22,087 nt of DNA, taken from positions 2,981-25,067 of the forward strand of contig DBCN01000135.1 in the NCBI GenBank assembly GCA_002293065.1, read 5' to 3'. The notes below the pieces were generated by a model, which ran no database searches, was not told where the DNA came from, and worked only from the letters and a program-made list of their open reading frames with translations. The translations under genes were made by a program, and so were the position numbers. The number at the start of each line of letters is the position of its first letter. Positions within the stretch are counted from its first letter, which is position 1. This stretch comes from Opitutia bacterium UBA957 (GTDB lineage: Bacteria > Verrucomicrobiota > Verrucomicrobiia > Opitutales > UBA953). This document shows positions 6,366-16,500 of this stretch, in pieces.

Positions 6366-9287
6366 ATGAAAAACCTATCCCCTCGTCCGTCCCGTCCGTT
6401 GATCGCCTTCGCCGCTTTGCTGGCGATGGGCTCGCTCGCCCCGGCGGCGGTCATTTCCTTCGATGGAACGACCACCTATACGCAGGACTTCCAGACGATG
6501 ACGGGGACGGCGATCGCAACATCGTCGTTTGCGGGTTCCACCATGACGGAATTAACCACCCTCTCCGGAGGCTCTGCGGGAGTTCAGGGTTGGTTCATTT
6601 ACGGACTTGGCTGGACGACCGCTGCCGCCAAGTGGCAAGGCGCCGATGCTGGCGGCAGCTCCACCGGAGGATTCCGACAGCTGTATGATACCTCCGGCGG
6701 GCGCGCGCTGGGTTCCCAAGGGTCGGGCTCGGCCTATGGTTTCTTCGGTCTGGTGCTCCAAAATACGTCCAGCTCCACGATTGATACGCTGCAACTCTCT
6801 TACGACGCCTTCATCAACCGGAACCCATCGACCACGATCAATCAGTACCCTCTTTCCTATCTGGTCAGTGCCACGGATGTCAGCACTTCGACAGCTTTGG
6901 GCGCTGCGGGTACTTTCGGCGCGGCGATGACCGCCACCACGATGGGTTTCAGTACGCCCTCGACTGGTACAGGGGCTGCTTCGGGAACGGCGGCCGCCAT
7001 CAGTCCCATGTTCAAAATCGGCACGAAGGCCGGCAACCTGACGGGCTTGGGTTGGGGCGCCGGTCAGTTCCTGTACCTAGCTTGGAAGGAAACGGATGAA
7101 GGGGGTTCGGACGCCCTTGCGGGGGTGGATAACTTCTCTCTCAGCGCTCCGGTCATCCGTAACCTGGTCTGGAATTTGGCGGGAAGCGGTATCTGGGATG
7201 CGTCTACCTCTAATTGGACCAACAACGCCACGCCGACGGCTTACGCCGCGGGTGATGGCGTGACCTTCAGTGGGACGGGTGGTACGATCACCCTTTCTGG
7301 CGCCTTGGCACCCCTCTCGGTCAACGTAAGCAACGCTTCTGGAACCTACGTGTTCAGCGGAGCCACTGCTGGCGATAAAATCACCGGTGCGACAGCGTTG
7401 ACGAAGGCAGGGGCGGGCAGCCTGCAGCTGACCTCCGATAATGATTATTCCGGCGGTACAAGCATCAACGGGGGCACGGTCATCATCGATGGCGCCGGCC
7501 GTCTTGGTACGGGCACGATCGCCCTCGCCGGTGGCACCCTGCAGCTCGCTGCCGGGACCTATACCGTCGCCAACGCCCTGAGCGTCGGAGCCGCAGGTGG
7601 CTCTATCGAGGCGGTGGAGGATCGCACGATTTCTGGTGCCGCGGCGATTTCGGGTGCTTTGACTAAATTGGGCGCGGGCACTTTGACCCTCGGCGGCACC
7701 ATCTCTTCTTCCGCCGGGGCCGCCTTTAATGTCGCGGCAGGCGATCTCGTCCTCGGGCAGGCTTCGGGCATCGTTAAGGTCTTCGCGAACTCGACGTTAA
7801 CGGGTAACCTAGTCCTCGGCGGCCCCATCCGCTTCGACGTCAATGGCAGCAGCACGATTTCCGGTCCAGGTGCGATCAAGGTCGTCAGCTCGGGCGCGCT
7901 CTTCTCCAACACGTCAGGCGACGTGGGCGGGACGATCACCTCGGAAATTATTCTTAATAGTACGGGGGCCGCCTTTACCAAGGGTGCTTGGACGGGAACT
8001 ACCTACACTCCCTCGACCACGTTTGCGACCACCATCGGTGGGACGAATGGTGGCAGTTTGTCGGTTAATAAGCTCAGCGGAAATTCCGATGTGGATATTT
8101 CAAATAACTCAACAACGGGTGGCGGAACGATGCCGTTGACCCTCACGGGCGTCAGCACCTACACCGGTAACACGACCATCAACGCGAACACCCCAACGGC
8201 GGGTGCCAACTTGGTGCTCGGCATCAACAACGCCTTGCCCACGACCACCGGTATCATCGTCGGCACCAAGACGGGCGTGAGGCTCCCGGTGATTGACTTG
8301 AATGGCTATAGCCAGCAGGTCGCCTATCTGGCCGACGGTGCCCTTGTCTCCGTTTCGCAATACCTGACGATCACCAATAACGGTACGACCGCTTCGGTGC
8401 TTACCTTGGGCGGGGATACTTCTCCCGGCACCGGCTTCTCGGGTTACCTCTCGGACGGTAACGGTGGCCTTTCCCTCGTGAAGACTGGCTCGAATACGCA
8501 GACGCTCTCAAGCTTTGGTGCCTTTAACGGTGGCGTAACCGTCAACGGTGGCGTGCTCAGGGTCATCGCTGCCAATGGCGCGACCAGCAGCTCGGCCTTG
8601 GGGACGGGTGGCGTTGTCATCGGCGGCACCGGCCAGCTCTTCCTTGCGACGACCATCACCAATGACCTAACCGTCAACGCCGGCGGCCGTTTGGCCGGCA
8701 ATGGCGCCACGGGTGCCGTCACCGTCAATTCTTCCGGCGTACTTGCCGCGGGCACCAACCCTGGACAGTTGAATGCCGCCACCCTGACGACCAATGGACT
8801 CGCGACGTTGAAGTCCGGCTCCGTCCTCGAGTGGAAGGTCAATGATGCGGCCGGCCTGGCTGGCGTCGGTTACGACACTTTCGCGTTTGGGGCGGGCCTC
8901 GACCTCAGCAACCTCTCGGCCGCGAACAAGGCGATCATCCGCGTGGTTTCCTTCGCCAATCCCGGGGACCTTGCATTCGGCAACTCCACGGCCTTTGCCA
9001 ATGGCCAAGCCCGGACGTTCACCTTGGCGAATGTGGCGTCGATCACGATGCCCGGCTCGACGAACAACATCACGGACCTCTTCACCTACGACCTGGCGCA
9101 GTTCCGCTTCGCCGATGGCACGCAGTCCGACCTGGCAAACTGGTCGCTGGCTTTCGACGGTTCGGCCATCAACCTGGCGTACGCTTCCGCGATCCCCGAA
9201 CCTTCCACTTATGGCCTCGGCCTTGGCTGCTTAGCCTTGGCGTTTGTCGCCGTCCGCCGTCGCCGCCAGTCCGCCCCTAAGGCTTAA
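6366..9287 (+). CDS. PATR-repeat surface protein with PEP-CTERM sorting signal
   Basis: This is a large secreted β-solenoid-like protein of 973 aa. Residues about 1-28 are a signal peptide ending near LAPAAV. An N-terminal region (about 30-265) begins with FDGTTTYTQDFQTM and may be a lectin-like module; this is inferred. The middle consists of passenger-associated repeats, seen as LTKAGAGSLQLTSDNDYSGG at about 345, LTKLGAGTLTLGG at about 434, and LVKTGSNTQTL near 702. The last 32 residues are a PEP-CTERM signal: PEPS (P944-S947), a hydrophobic helix, then RRRR. In other bacteria such signals are processed by an exosortase in the inner membrane, and the proteins reach the outer surface or matrix. 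There is no autotransporter barrel. GC content looks lower than in its neighbours. Codons are Gly/Thr/Ser-rich. There is no Shine-Dalgarno motif. The ligand is unknown. Confidence 0.88.
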   Translation: MKNLSPRPSRPLIAFAALLAMGSLAPAAVISFDGTTTYTQDFQTMTGTAIATSSFAGSTMTELTTLSGGSAGVQGWFIYGLGWTTAAAKWQGADAGGSSTGGFRQLYDTSGGRALGSQGSGSAYGFFGLVLQNTSSSTIDTLQLSYDAFINRNPSTTINQYPLSYLVSATDVSTSTALGAAGTFGAAMTATTMGFSTPSTGTGAASGTAAAISPMFKIGTKAGNLTGLGWGAGQFLYLAWKETDEGGSDALAGVDNFSLSAPVIRNLVWNLAGSGIWDASTSNWTNNATPTAYAAGDGVTFSGTGGTITLSGALAPLSVNVSNASGTYVFSGATAGDKITGATALTKAGAGSLQLTSDNDYSGGTSINGGTVIIDGAGRLGTGTIALAGGTLQLAAGTYTVANALSVGAAGGSIEAVEDRTISGAAAISGALTKLGAGTLTLGGTISSSAGAAFNVAAGDLVLGQASGIVKVFANSTLTGNLVLGGPIRFDVNGSSTISGPGAIKVVSSGALFSNTSGDVGGTITSEIILNSTGAAFTKGAWTGTTYTPSTTFATTIGGTNGGSLSVNKLSGNSDVDISNNSTTGGGTMPLTLTGVSTYTGNTTINANTPTAGANLVLGINNALPTTTGIIVGTKTGVRLPVIDLNGYSQQVAYLADGALVSVSQYLTITNNGTTASVLTLGGDTSPGTGFSGYLSDGNGGLSLVKTGSNTQTLSSFGAFNGGVTVNGGVLRVIAANGATSSSALGTGGVVIGGTGQLFLATTITNDLTVNAGGRLAGNGATGAVTVNSSGVLAAGTNPGQLNAATLTTNGLATLKSGSVLEWKVNDAAGLAGVGYDTFAFGAGLDLSNLSAANKAIIRVVSFANPGDLAFGNSTAFANGQARTFTLANVASITMPGSTNNITDLFTYDLAQFRFADGTQSDLANWSLAFDGSAINLAYASAIPEPSTYGLGLGCLALAFVAVRRRRQSAPKA

Positions 9288-9309
9288 CATTCGGTCGTTT
9301 CGACCTTAG
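9277..9309. terminator. Possible shared terminator structure between convergent genes
   Basis: Only 18 bases separate the PEP-CTERM stop from the permease stop. A small hairpin GGTCG-TTT-CGACC (9293-9305) fills this gap. An alternative longer pairing, CTAAGG (9277-9282) with CCTTAG (9304-9309), spans both stop codons. No T tract follows on either strand, so intrinsic termination is doubtful. Confidence 0.25.
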
Positions 9310-11003
9310 TTGCCGCCGAGTCCGGAACGTCGTCCACTCAGGAGGGCGGCCCCGATGAGCGATGCGGACAGGAAAGCCATGGACCATACGCCTAGGGCTG
9401 CGGCGAGCTGTGGGCCATCGCCGAGGGCGGACATCAGCGCAAAGGTCGCCTTCGTTACCGGGAAGTGTTCAGCCCGCTGAGCGAGGATCAAACTGTCGCT
9501 GACTTCGAGCATCGAGAACGCAAACGCAAGCACTCCCCCTGCGGCTAGATGGGCCGCGAGAAGGGGTAGGGTGATGCGCCGCCAGGTTGACCAAACCGAT
9601 GCGCCCATCGAGCGCGCTGCCATTTCCAAGGCGGGGTCACATTGCTGCAGGCCAGCGCAAGCGGCCCGAGTGACATAAGGCAGTCGCCGGATCGCATAAG
9701 CGACGCCGAGTAGGAGGAAGGGGCTCCCGCCTGCGCCCACGAGGATTGCAAAGGGTTTACCTTCTTGGGACAGCGATAGGTAGCCTAGGGCTAACACCAA
9801 ACCGGGGACTGCGAGCGGCAACATCGTCAAGGTGTCGAGGAGGTGCCTGATCCGGAGGTCTGAGCGGGTAATGACCCAAGCAGCGGCGGTGCCGACCACC
9901 AAGGTCAAAACCGTCGCCAAACCTGCGTAAGCCAAGCTGTTTTGAATCGAGGGAACCACCAAGGCGCTGCCCAAGGCTTCCTGCCAATGGGCCGCCGTGA
10001 ATTCAGCCGGCAGGATGGATTGATGCCAGTAGCCGGAAACAGATAAGAGCAGGACGCCTAGGTGCGGGAGGCAGGCGAGGGCCGTCACGCCGGCAAAAAG
10101 CGCCGAGCAGGCCCAGCCAGCCCAGCCTGGTAGGGCGATGGGCTCGGCCCGCTGGCTGGGACGTGGCGCTGCCCCACTCTGACTTAGGCCAAAGGCTAGT
10201 TTGGAGGCGAGGAAGACGCCACCCGCGACGAGGAGGACGATGGTCGTGAGCGCATAGGGTAACGGGTTACGATCCAGGTTTTTAATTCCATCCAAAATCT
10301 GCACCGGAGCGACCCGTGGGAAATCGAAGACCAGCGGCACGCCGAGTTCAGTGAACGCCCAGATGAAGACGAGTGCTCCACCGGCGAATAAGCCCGGCAG
10401 GATCAAGGGTAGTGTCACGCGGAAGAATCTCCGCCCAGGTGGACAGCCAAGATTGGCCGCCGCTTGTTCCAGCGCAGGGTTCACCTGCGCCAGGGCCGCG
10501 GCGATGTTGAGGTAGAGGATGGGGTAAAGGTGCAGCGCATTCATCACGACGATGCCCAGCAGGCGATGCTCCGCCATCCAGTCGTACGGGTGGAGGTGGT
10601 CCATGCAGCCAAGCGAAATCAGAAATGCATTCAGAGAACCCTCCGTGCCGAGGATGCATTTGATGCCTACTGCGCCGACGAACGGCGGCAGAATCATCGG
10701 GACGAGTAAGGCCAACGACAGGAAGCCACGGCCCGGGAATGAGAAGCGGTGGTTGAGGAGGGCCAGCGGCAACGCCAGCAGGACCGCCACGAACGTGCTG
10801 GCCACCCCCAGCAGCAACGCATTCGTCAGGCCTTCCCGATAAAGCGGGTCACGCAGAACAGCGAAGAGAAAGCCGAAGGTGAAGGAGCCATCGTGTGGGT
10901 CGACGAACGCCTCCTTGAGCACGTTGGCGGCCGGGTAGATAAAGCCCACGGCCAATAGTAAGCCAATGGTCGCGCAGAGAATCCAGGCGGTGCGGCGGTG
11001 CAT
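9306..11003 (-). CDS. ABC transporter permease, fused two-domain FbpB type
   Basis: This is the inner-membrane channel of an importer of the Fe(III)/AfuB-FbpB class, in which two permease domains are fused in one chain. The protein is 565 aa with about 12 predicted membrane helices. Each half carries an EAA loop that docks the ATPase: EQAAANLGCPPG...TLPLILPG at about 178-200, and EMAARSMGASVW...TLPLLAA at about 457-480. The frame is open upstream to 11144, but I chose the ATG at 11001-11003 (MHRRTAWIL) because it directly precedes the first membrane helix. It follows the binding-protein stop by one base; the longer version would add 47 polar residues overlapping that gene. It is last in the five-gene operon. 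Iron is the likely class of substrate, but other oxyanion or polyamine solutes cannot be excluded. Confidence 0.88.
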   Translation of the reverse strand: MHRRTAWILCATIGLLLAVGFIYPAANVLKEAFVDPHDGSFTFGFLFAVLRDPLYREGLTNALLLGVASTFVAVLLALPLALLNHRFSFPGRGFLSLALLVPMILPPFVGAVGIKCILGTEGSLNAFLISLGCMDHLHPYDWMAEHRLLGIVVMNALHLYPILYLNIAAALAQVNPALEQAAANLGCPPGRRFFRVTLPLILPGLFAGGALVFIWAFTELGVPLVFDFPRVAPVQILDGIKNLDRNPLPYALTTIVLLVAGGVFLASKLAFGLSQSGAAPRPSQRAEPIALPGWAGWACSALFAGVTALACLPHLGVLLLSVSGYWHQSILPAEFTAAHWQEALGSALVVPSIQNSLAYAGLATVLTLVVGTAAAWVITRSDLRIRHLLDTLTMLPLAVPGLVLALGYLSLSQEGKPFAILVGAGGSPFLLLGVAYAIRRLPYVTRAACAGLQQCDPALEMAARSMGASVWSTWRRITLPLLAAHLAAGGVLAFAFSMLEVSDSLILAQRAEHFPVTKATFALMSALGDGPQLAAALGVWSMAFLSASLIGAALLSGRRSGLGGN

Positions 11004-11004
11004 G

Positions 11005-12486
11005 TTAGCGGGCGGTTGGGTATTGTCGTGCCTGCTCGGCGGCCCGGCGGTAATTTTGGCGGAAGATTTCCGCGAGTTCCGACATGCGACGAGCGGAGAC
11101 GAGTGGGTCGGTGCTATCCAAGCCTGGATCTCCTTTGCCGCCATCGCGGTAGGGGAAGGCGCTGACGTCGGCCATCGTCGCGAGCGCCTCCGCCGGCAGG
11201 CCGGCCCGGACGATCTCCGTCCAGGCTTCCTTGAGTTCTTCGTGCGTATCGATGCACATCACGCGAACGGCGCGACGGATGGTGCCGAAGGCGGCCGAAG
11301 TGAGCTCGGGCCGATACTGGAGATGGTCGCCGGAGAGGTAGGGCGAGAGGGCGGCCCGTTCGGCGGGTAGCGCCTCGTAGGAATCCTGACGAACCGGCGG
11401 TCGAAAGAGTTCGCGTTCGCGGGGGCCATGCAGGGCACCGACGGGAGAGCTCCACAGCGCTTGCCCCTCTGGGCTCAGCACGAATTCCGCAAAGGCTTGG
11501 GCGAGTTCAGGCTCGGGGGCCCCACGCAGGACTGCAATCGGATCGCCGCTGACCGTGGTGCCCGCGGCCGGGGCCGTCCAAATCAAGCGGGTCGTCCCCG
11601 GCCGGTTGACTTGGTGGGCGAAGGCGGCCCCGTAGTAATCCACGCACATGCCCGCGGCAGCATTGCCGTCGGCCACATCGAGGGGAACCTTGGTGGAGCT
11701 ATCCGAAAAGTAGCGGGCATTCGCAGCGAGACGTTGCAAGAGGCGTAAACCTTCGGACCAACCTAGGGCTAACCGCTGGGCTTCTGGCAACCCTTGGCGC
11801 GTGGGGTCCGTCAGGCTGCGCTGCATCTCGGCTTGGATGATCAGTTCGAAGATACGGGCGACCGAGCCGCTCTTGGTTGGATCCGCCAACGCAAGTTGGC
11901 CGCGGAGTTGCGGTTGGGTGAGGTCAGCCCAGCGCGTGGGTGGGCTTAAGCCTAGGGCTTGCCAGCGGGCGGGCGACCAGCAGATACCGAAGCGCGAGAG
12001 GCAAGAAGAAGACCACGTCCGATCCTTGGCCCATAGCCTCTCGCCGGTGAACATTTCCGGGATCGGTCCACCTGGTGCGAACCATTCGGGGTGGCGCTGG
12101 AAGACTTGCAAAGGGACCAGGCGTCCTTTCCTGGCCTGGCTGGCGAAGTCAGGTTCGCCCCCGCCGAAGAAGAGGTCGGCGCCGATGCCGGCGAGTTTCC
12201 CCTCGTCGGCGGCCTTGAAGCCGGCATCGAGCACCAGCCGGATCTCCGACGTTCCCCCGGGGCTGCGCCAGTCGATGTAGACGTCTTGTGCATGGGTTTT
12301 CCGCCAATGACGAGAGAAGGCCTCCGCGAACTCCTTGCGGATGGTTTCGCTATGCGGCGTATAGATGACGAGCCGCCGCGCGTCGGCTGCGGGCAGCTGC
12401 GTGGAGTCCTTGCGGAGCAACAATGGCAAGGCGATGAGTAACCCGATGCAACCTAGTGTCAGCCACCAGACCCGTGCGTTCTTCAT
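11005..12486 (-). CDS. ABC transporter substrate-binding protein, AfuA/FbpA-like
   Basis: This is the extracytoplasmic solute receptor of the importer. The N-terminus has one hydrophobic helix (about residues 7-24). The Cys at position 13 does not sit in a proper lipobox, so the protein may be periplasmic or held by an uncleaved helix. The mature part begins LVIYTPHSETIRKEFAEAF, typical of family 1 iron-type receptors. ADPTKSGSVARIFELII follows, then a tandem Tyr pair (Y284-Y285, in VDYYGAAF) at the place where FbpA-type receptors bind metal. At 493 aa it is much longer than the usual 330-350; the extra part is mostly C-terminal (from about residue 385). Its start overlaps the ATPase stop (ATGA, 12483-12486). 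The exact ligand is inferred. Confidence 0.82.
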   Translation of the reverse strand: MKNARVWWLTLGCIGLLIALPLLLRKDSTQLPAADARRLVIYTPHSETIRKEFAEAFSRHWRKTHAQDVYIDWRSPGGTSEIRLVLDAGFKAADEGKLAGIGADLFFGGGEPDFASQARKGRLVPLQVFQRHPEWFAPGGPIPEMFTGERLWAKDRTWSSSCLSRFGICWSPARWQALGLSPPTRWADLTQPQLRGQLALADPTKSGSVARIFELIIQAEMQRSLTDPTRQGLPEAQRLALGWSEGLRLLQRLAANARYFSDSSTKVPLDVADGNAAAGMCVDYYGAAFAHQVNRPGTTRLIWTAPAAGTTVSGDPIAVLRGAPEPELAQAFAEFVLSPEGQALWSSPVGALHGPRERELFRPPVRQDSYEALPAERAALSPYLSGDHLQYRPELTSAAFGTIRRAVRVMCIDTHEELKEAWTEIVRAGLPAEALATMADVSAFPYRDGGKGDPGLDSTDPLVSARRMSELAEIFRQNYRRAAEQARQYPTAR

Positions 12487-13562
12487 GCGAGCGGCAGGAC
12501 CACGACGTCCGTCGCGGCCACGGCGACGGTGAGGGTTTGTCCCGTCGTCAATCCCGTGGGTGGATTCAGGATGACGACGCTGAGCGCGCCCAGCGGGCTC
12601 GCCAAGGTGAGTTGCGCGCGGGCCCCGAGGTAGACCCGTTCAACGACTTGACCGGTGACCGAATTGAGCGCGCCGTCCGCGGCGGGCTGCCAGGCTTCGG
12701 GGCGTACGGAGAGGGTGACGGGAGTGCCCGCCGCGGCGGCTAGCGGAGCCCCTACGCCTTGTCCCGTGAAGATGCCCGCCGCTGTCTTGACTTGGATGGA
12801 CTCGCCGCCCGCCGCGAGGAGTTCAGCGGGGACGAGATTGGTCTCTCCGATGAATCGCGCGACCGAGGCACTCGTTGGTCGGCGGTAAATCTCCTCCGGG
12901 GTGCCCACCTGGGCGACCACGCCCTTCTCCAGGATCGCCATGCGATCGGCCATGGCCAGCGCCTCTTCTTGGTCGTGGGTCACATAGACCGCCGTGAGCC
13001 CGTTTTCTTTAACGATGCGTCGGATCTCGCGGCGCATCTCGATGCGGAGCTGCGCATCGAGGTTGGAGAGCGGTTCGTCCAGCAAGAGGCAACGCGGGCG
13101 GACGACCAGTGCGCGGGCCAGTGCCACGCGTTGTTGCTGCCCGCCGGAGAGTTGGTCGATGGCCCGCGCCCCTAAGCCCTCGAGGCGTACGCTGCGTAAG
13201 GCTTGCTCGACCCGTTCGGTCCGCTCGGCGGCGGGAATCTTCCGTTCGACTAAGCCGAAGGCGATATTCTCAGCGACCGTCAGATGCGGCCAAAGGGCAT
13301 AGCTCTGGAAGACCATCGCGGTTTCGCGTAGGTGCGGCGCCAGGTTCGTGACGTCGCGTTCCCCGAAGAAGATCCCCCCGCTGGTCGGGAAGTCCAGGCC
13401 GGCCAAGCAGCGAAGCAGAGTGGTCTTGCCGCAGCCGGAGGGACCGAGCAGGAAGAAGAGTTCACCGGGCTGGATGGTGAGGGAGACGCCCGCGAGCACC
13501 TGCAAAGGCTGCGGCTGGCTTGGATAACTCTTGCAGATCGAGCGGAGGTGGAGGGGTTCCAT
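12483..13562 (-). CDS. ABC transporter ATP-binding protein, FbpC/PotA type
   Basis: This is the cytoplasmic ATPase that powers the importer. All motifs are intact: Walker A GPSGCGKTT (G40-T48), Q-loop Q86 in VFQSYALWPHLTVAENI, signature LSGGQ (138-142), Walker B LLLDEP (159-164), D-loop SNLDA, and switch His H196 in VTHDQEEA. Residues about 280-359 form a TOBE domain, common in iron, spermidine and sugar ATPases of this class. Length (359 aa) is normal. It starts three bases after the stop of the pilin-like gene, with no Shine-Dalgarno motif (GAACC before the ATG), and its stop overlaps the binding-protein start. This points to one polycistronic mRNA. Confidence 0.94.
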   Translation of the reverse strand: MEPLHLRSICKSYPSQPQPLQVLAGVSLTIQPGELFFLLGPSGCGKTTLLRCLAGLDFPTSGGIFFGERDVTNLAPHLRETAMVFQSYALWPHLTVAENIAFGLVERKIPAAERTERVEQALRSVRLEGLGARAIDQLSGGQQQRVALARALVVRPRCLLLDEPLSNLDAQLRIEMRREIRRIVKENGLTAVYVTHDQEEALAMADRMAILEKGVVAQVGTPEEIYRRPTSASVARFIGETNLVPAELLAAGGESIQVKTAAGIFTGQGVGAPLAAAAGTPVTLSVRPEAWQPAADGALNSVTGQVVERVYLGARAQLTLASPLGALSVVILNPPTGLTTGQTLTVAVAATDVVVLPLA

Positions 13563-13565
13563 GGT

Positions 13566-16500
13566 TCAGGTTTCTTCAGGCGAAAGCCATTTCGAGGAGA
13601 GGATGATGAAACGGCGGCCCAGCAGCACATTGATGGGCGAGCGGGTGGAATCCTTCAAGCGATCATGGGCGGCGTTTGCGGGGTCGAGATAGTCGGGGGT
13701 CCGTTGTACGACGATTTCCAGGACGGAGCCTTGGGCCGTACCGGCCTCGTCGACGGCTTCGCCGTAGGCGCGGATGCGGAAGGTGTCGGAGCGGGTGGCC
13801 AAAAGGGGCCCGAGGGCCTGCAAGAGGTCTCCCTGGAAAAGGCAGCCATTGGCCCCAAAGCCATTGTGGGTGCGGTTGACGTTATCCGGGTCCAAGACTT
13901 CGACATTCCGGAAGTAAAGCCCCGGCGGCATTCCGGTGCGTCCCCCAGCGACCCCTTGGTAGAGCCAGTTATGGGATACCACGGGATCAATCATTTTTCC
14001 TCCGGCGGGCATCTTGGCGAGGCTTTCGGAGCCGAGGTTCTTGTCCGCCCGAGCGATGGCCGACTCCAATGTCCCGGAGCGGAACATCCAGCGAAAACCC
14101 TCGGCGCTCCCGGGGAGGGTGGTGTTCGCGGCGGTGTTCACGATGGGGTAATAGGAGCGGTTCATCGTGACCAGATTGCTGACCATCGCTCCGGCCGTAC
14201 GCGTTGGTCCAAGGTAGCGGTTGACGAACTCGCCGAGTCCGAGGAACGGCGTGCCCGGGCTTTGGGCCGCCGGGAAGCCGCGGAAGCGCCGCGTCGTGGG
14301 CGGGTACTCCTGCTCCCGCTCGGTCCGCTGGAAGAACTGCGCCCGGGCTTTCACCTCGGCGACGGTCGCGACCGCCAAGGCCCGAATCTGGGTGTCGGAG
14401 AGGTTGGCATAGCCATTCCAATAAGCGACATCAGCGATGTTCCGGGTCGTCGGCGTCTGTCCGGCGCCGCCGAGGACGCGCGGGAAGCGCGCATTGTTCG
14501 TCGCCGCCGGGGCGTTCGCAGCCTGCGCGCCGAGGGCCAGTCCTTTGAGGGAGCCGTAAAGCGCGGTCCAGGCTTCGACGGACGTGGAGTTGACGTTGAA
14601 GGCGCCGACATTCAGCAGGTATCCCGCGAACCGACGATACCCATCCGTGGGCGCTCCTGTACTGCTGGTCGCGAAGCCGTCCGCGGTGATGGCGGTCGCC
14701 GCGGAGTTAGCGTTGGTCTGGAAGAGCATCATGCGTGGATTCGCCAAAGCGCCGGTACCGTTCGCAAAGTCGTTCATGACCTCGGCAAGCGTCCGGCGGC
14801 GGACTTTGTTGTAGTTGCCTTGGCGGGAACCTTCGTCGGCCAAGGTCGGGGCCGCCCCGGAGAAGAAGAAGCCATCCCAGAGGGCATTGTTCATGAGGTA
14901 GCTCATGTCCCCGAAGGTATGTCCACCGATGTAGCTGGCGTTGGTGTGCGGCGTCCCGTGCGTCCAGGCTTTGTCGAGGGGCACGACCATCGAGGGGAAG
15001 GAGTTGCCGACCGTCCGATAGGGCATCCAATCCCAGGTGCTCAGGTTGGCGTGCATCAATTGGCCAAGGGAGGTCGGCGCCGTCACGGGAATCTCCACCG
15101 CCGTGGATTTACCCTGGCCGGCGGCGCCATGCGAGGAGCCGCCCAGCGCATTGCCGCCATTCGCGTTCGCGGCGTCGACCTGCAGCAAGGGGCTCCACGA
15201 AGTGGCGACGCCGTTCAGCCCTAATTCGTCGCCGCCGAAGAGTTGCGTCCGGAGGCTGGCCGTGCCGATGCCCGGAAGGCCGTTGAGCGCGGGGTTCGAG
15301 GAAGTCTGCGGCAGCGGGTTCGAGAAGACCCAGGTGGGGTGCGCCGCGGGCACCGGGCTCGATTGGGCTGAGAACCAAGAGAGGACGGTGCGGTTATGGC
15401 TGGTGGTGCGGGCGGTGTCGGGGAGGCGGGCCCGCGTGTCGAAGGCGGCGATCACCGGCCCTGGAGCCGTCTCGCTGATGGTGCGGATGGCCGAGACGGG
15501 CCCGACGATCACGGGGTTGGTGACGCTGCCGCCATCCCCAAGTTGCGTGACGCCGAAGTTGCTTCCACCGACGTTGATGTAGTGTGCGTAGCTGGCGTAG
15601 GAATTGTTGCGGCTGGTGCCCAGCACTTCATCGAAGCCGAGGTCTTGCCCGTCGGCGCTCACCGTATCGTCGCGAAGGGACTTCTTCCAACCCGAGTTGA
15701 GGTAGATCCAGTGGTGCCAGTACATCGAGCTCGTGAGATCGATGCAGCACTTGACCTGGTCGGCGGCGGCGAACTTATAGGGTGCGGCGAGGGTCGAGGC
15801 CTTGATGTCCGTATGGAAGCCGCCGGTGAAGTAGAAACCTCGTTGCATGTTGAGGATCGGGATGGGCGTGCTTTCGTTGGATCGCGCTAAAGTAGAGGCA
15901 TCGACCAGGTCCTTGGTGGTGAAGACGGCGAACTCGCCGGGCTCGAGCGTCGTGGCGGGCACGACGGCGACGAGGTTTTCGGCGTTCGCTCCCGTGGCGG
16001 AGGATGCGGCCGCCGTAAAGTTATAGAGCGAGTCGATGAGCCGCGTCGTGGCGGCCGAGGCGAACGGCTGGGCGGGGTCGTTGCCGTTATGGGTGAAGAT
16101 CTGCAGACGCATCTGGTCGAACTGCGAGAAGACCAGCTTCAGCCCGCCTTTGACGCGGAGGTCGGGTTCAGCCGTCGCGGGCTCCTTGAGTTTTATCCGG
16201 ACGTTGTAGGGGTTATGCAGGACGAGGATGGGCGTGCAGACCAGCTTCAGGGTGTAATCGGTACCGATGTTCACCCGCCGCAAAGAGAACACCATCGAGA
16301 ACCGGTGCACCGTCGGCATGTAGGCGCCGCGCACGGCCCGCGGAATGAAGCGGCCCTTACCGCCGCCCGTGAGATCGCCTCCTTTGAGTCCATTGATCCA
16401 GCCCAAAGGATCCGGGGTGCTATCGTAGCCGTCGGTGAAGGGTGCGGTAACCTTGCCGCCGCCCGACCATAAGGCGTTGTCCAAATCGAAGCGCGCATAT

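Noticed and set aside
11004..11144. A 47-residue N-terminal extension of the permease
   Set aside because: The added residues are polar, lie over the binding-protein gene in another frame, and the ATG at 11003 directly precedes the first membrane helix one base after the upstream stop.
1835..11956. General enrichment of CCTAGG as a genome signature
   Set aside because: About eight copies in 22 kb is close to what this base composition predicts. Only the longer 9-mer is kept, as a low-interest observation.
13332..15224. A 630-codon open frame on the plus strand opposite the pilin-like gene
   Set aside because: It is rich in Arg, Gly and Val with no recognisable domain, and lies antisense to a well-supported protein. 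Long antisense frames are expected in GC-rich coding DNA.
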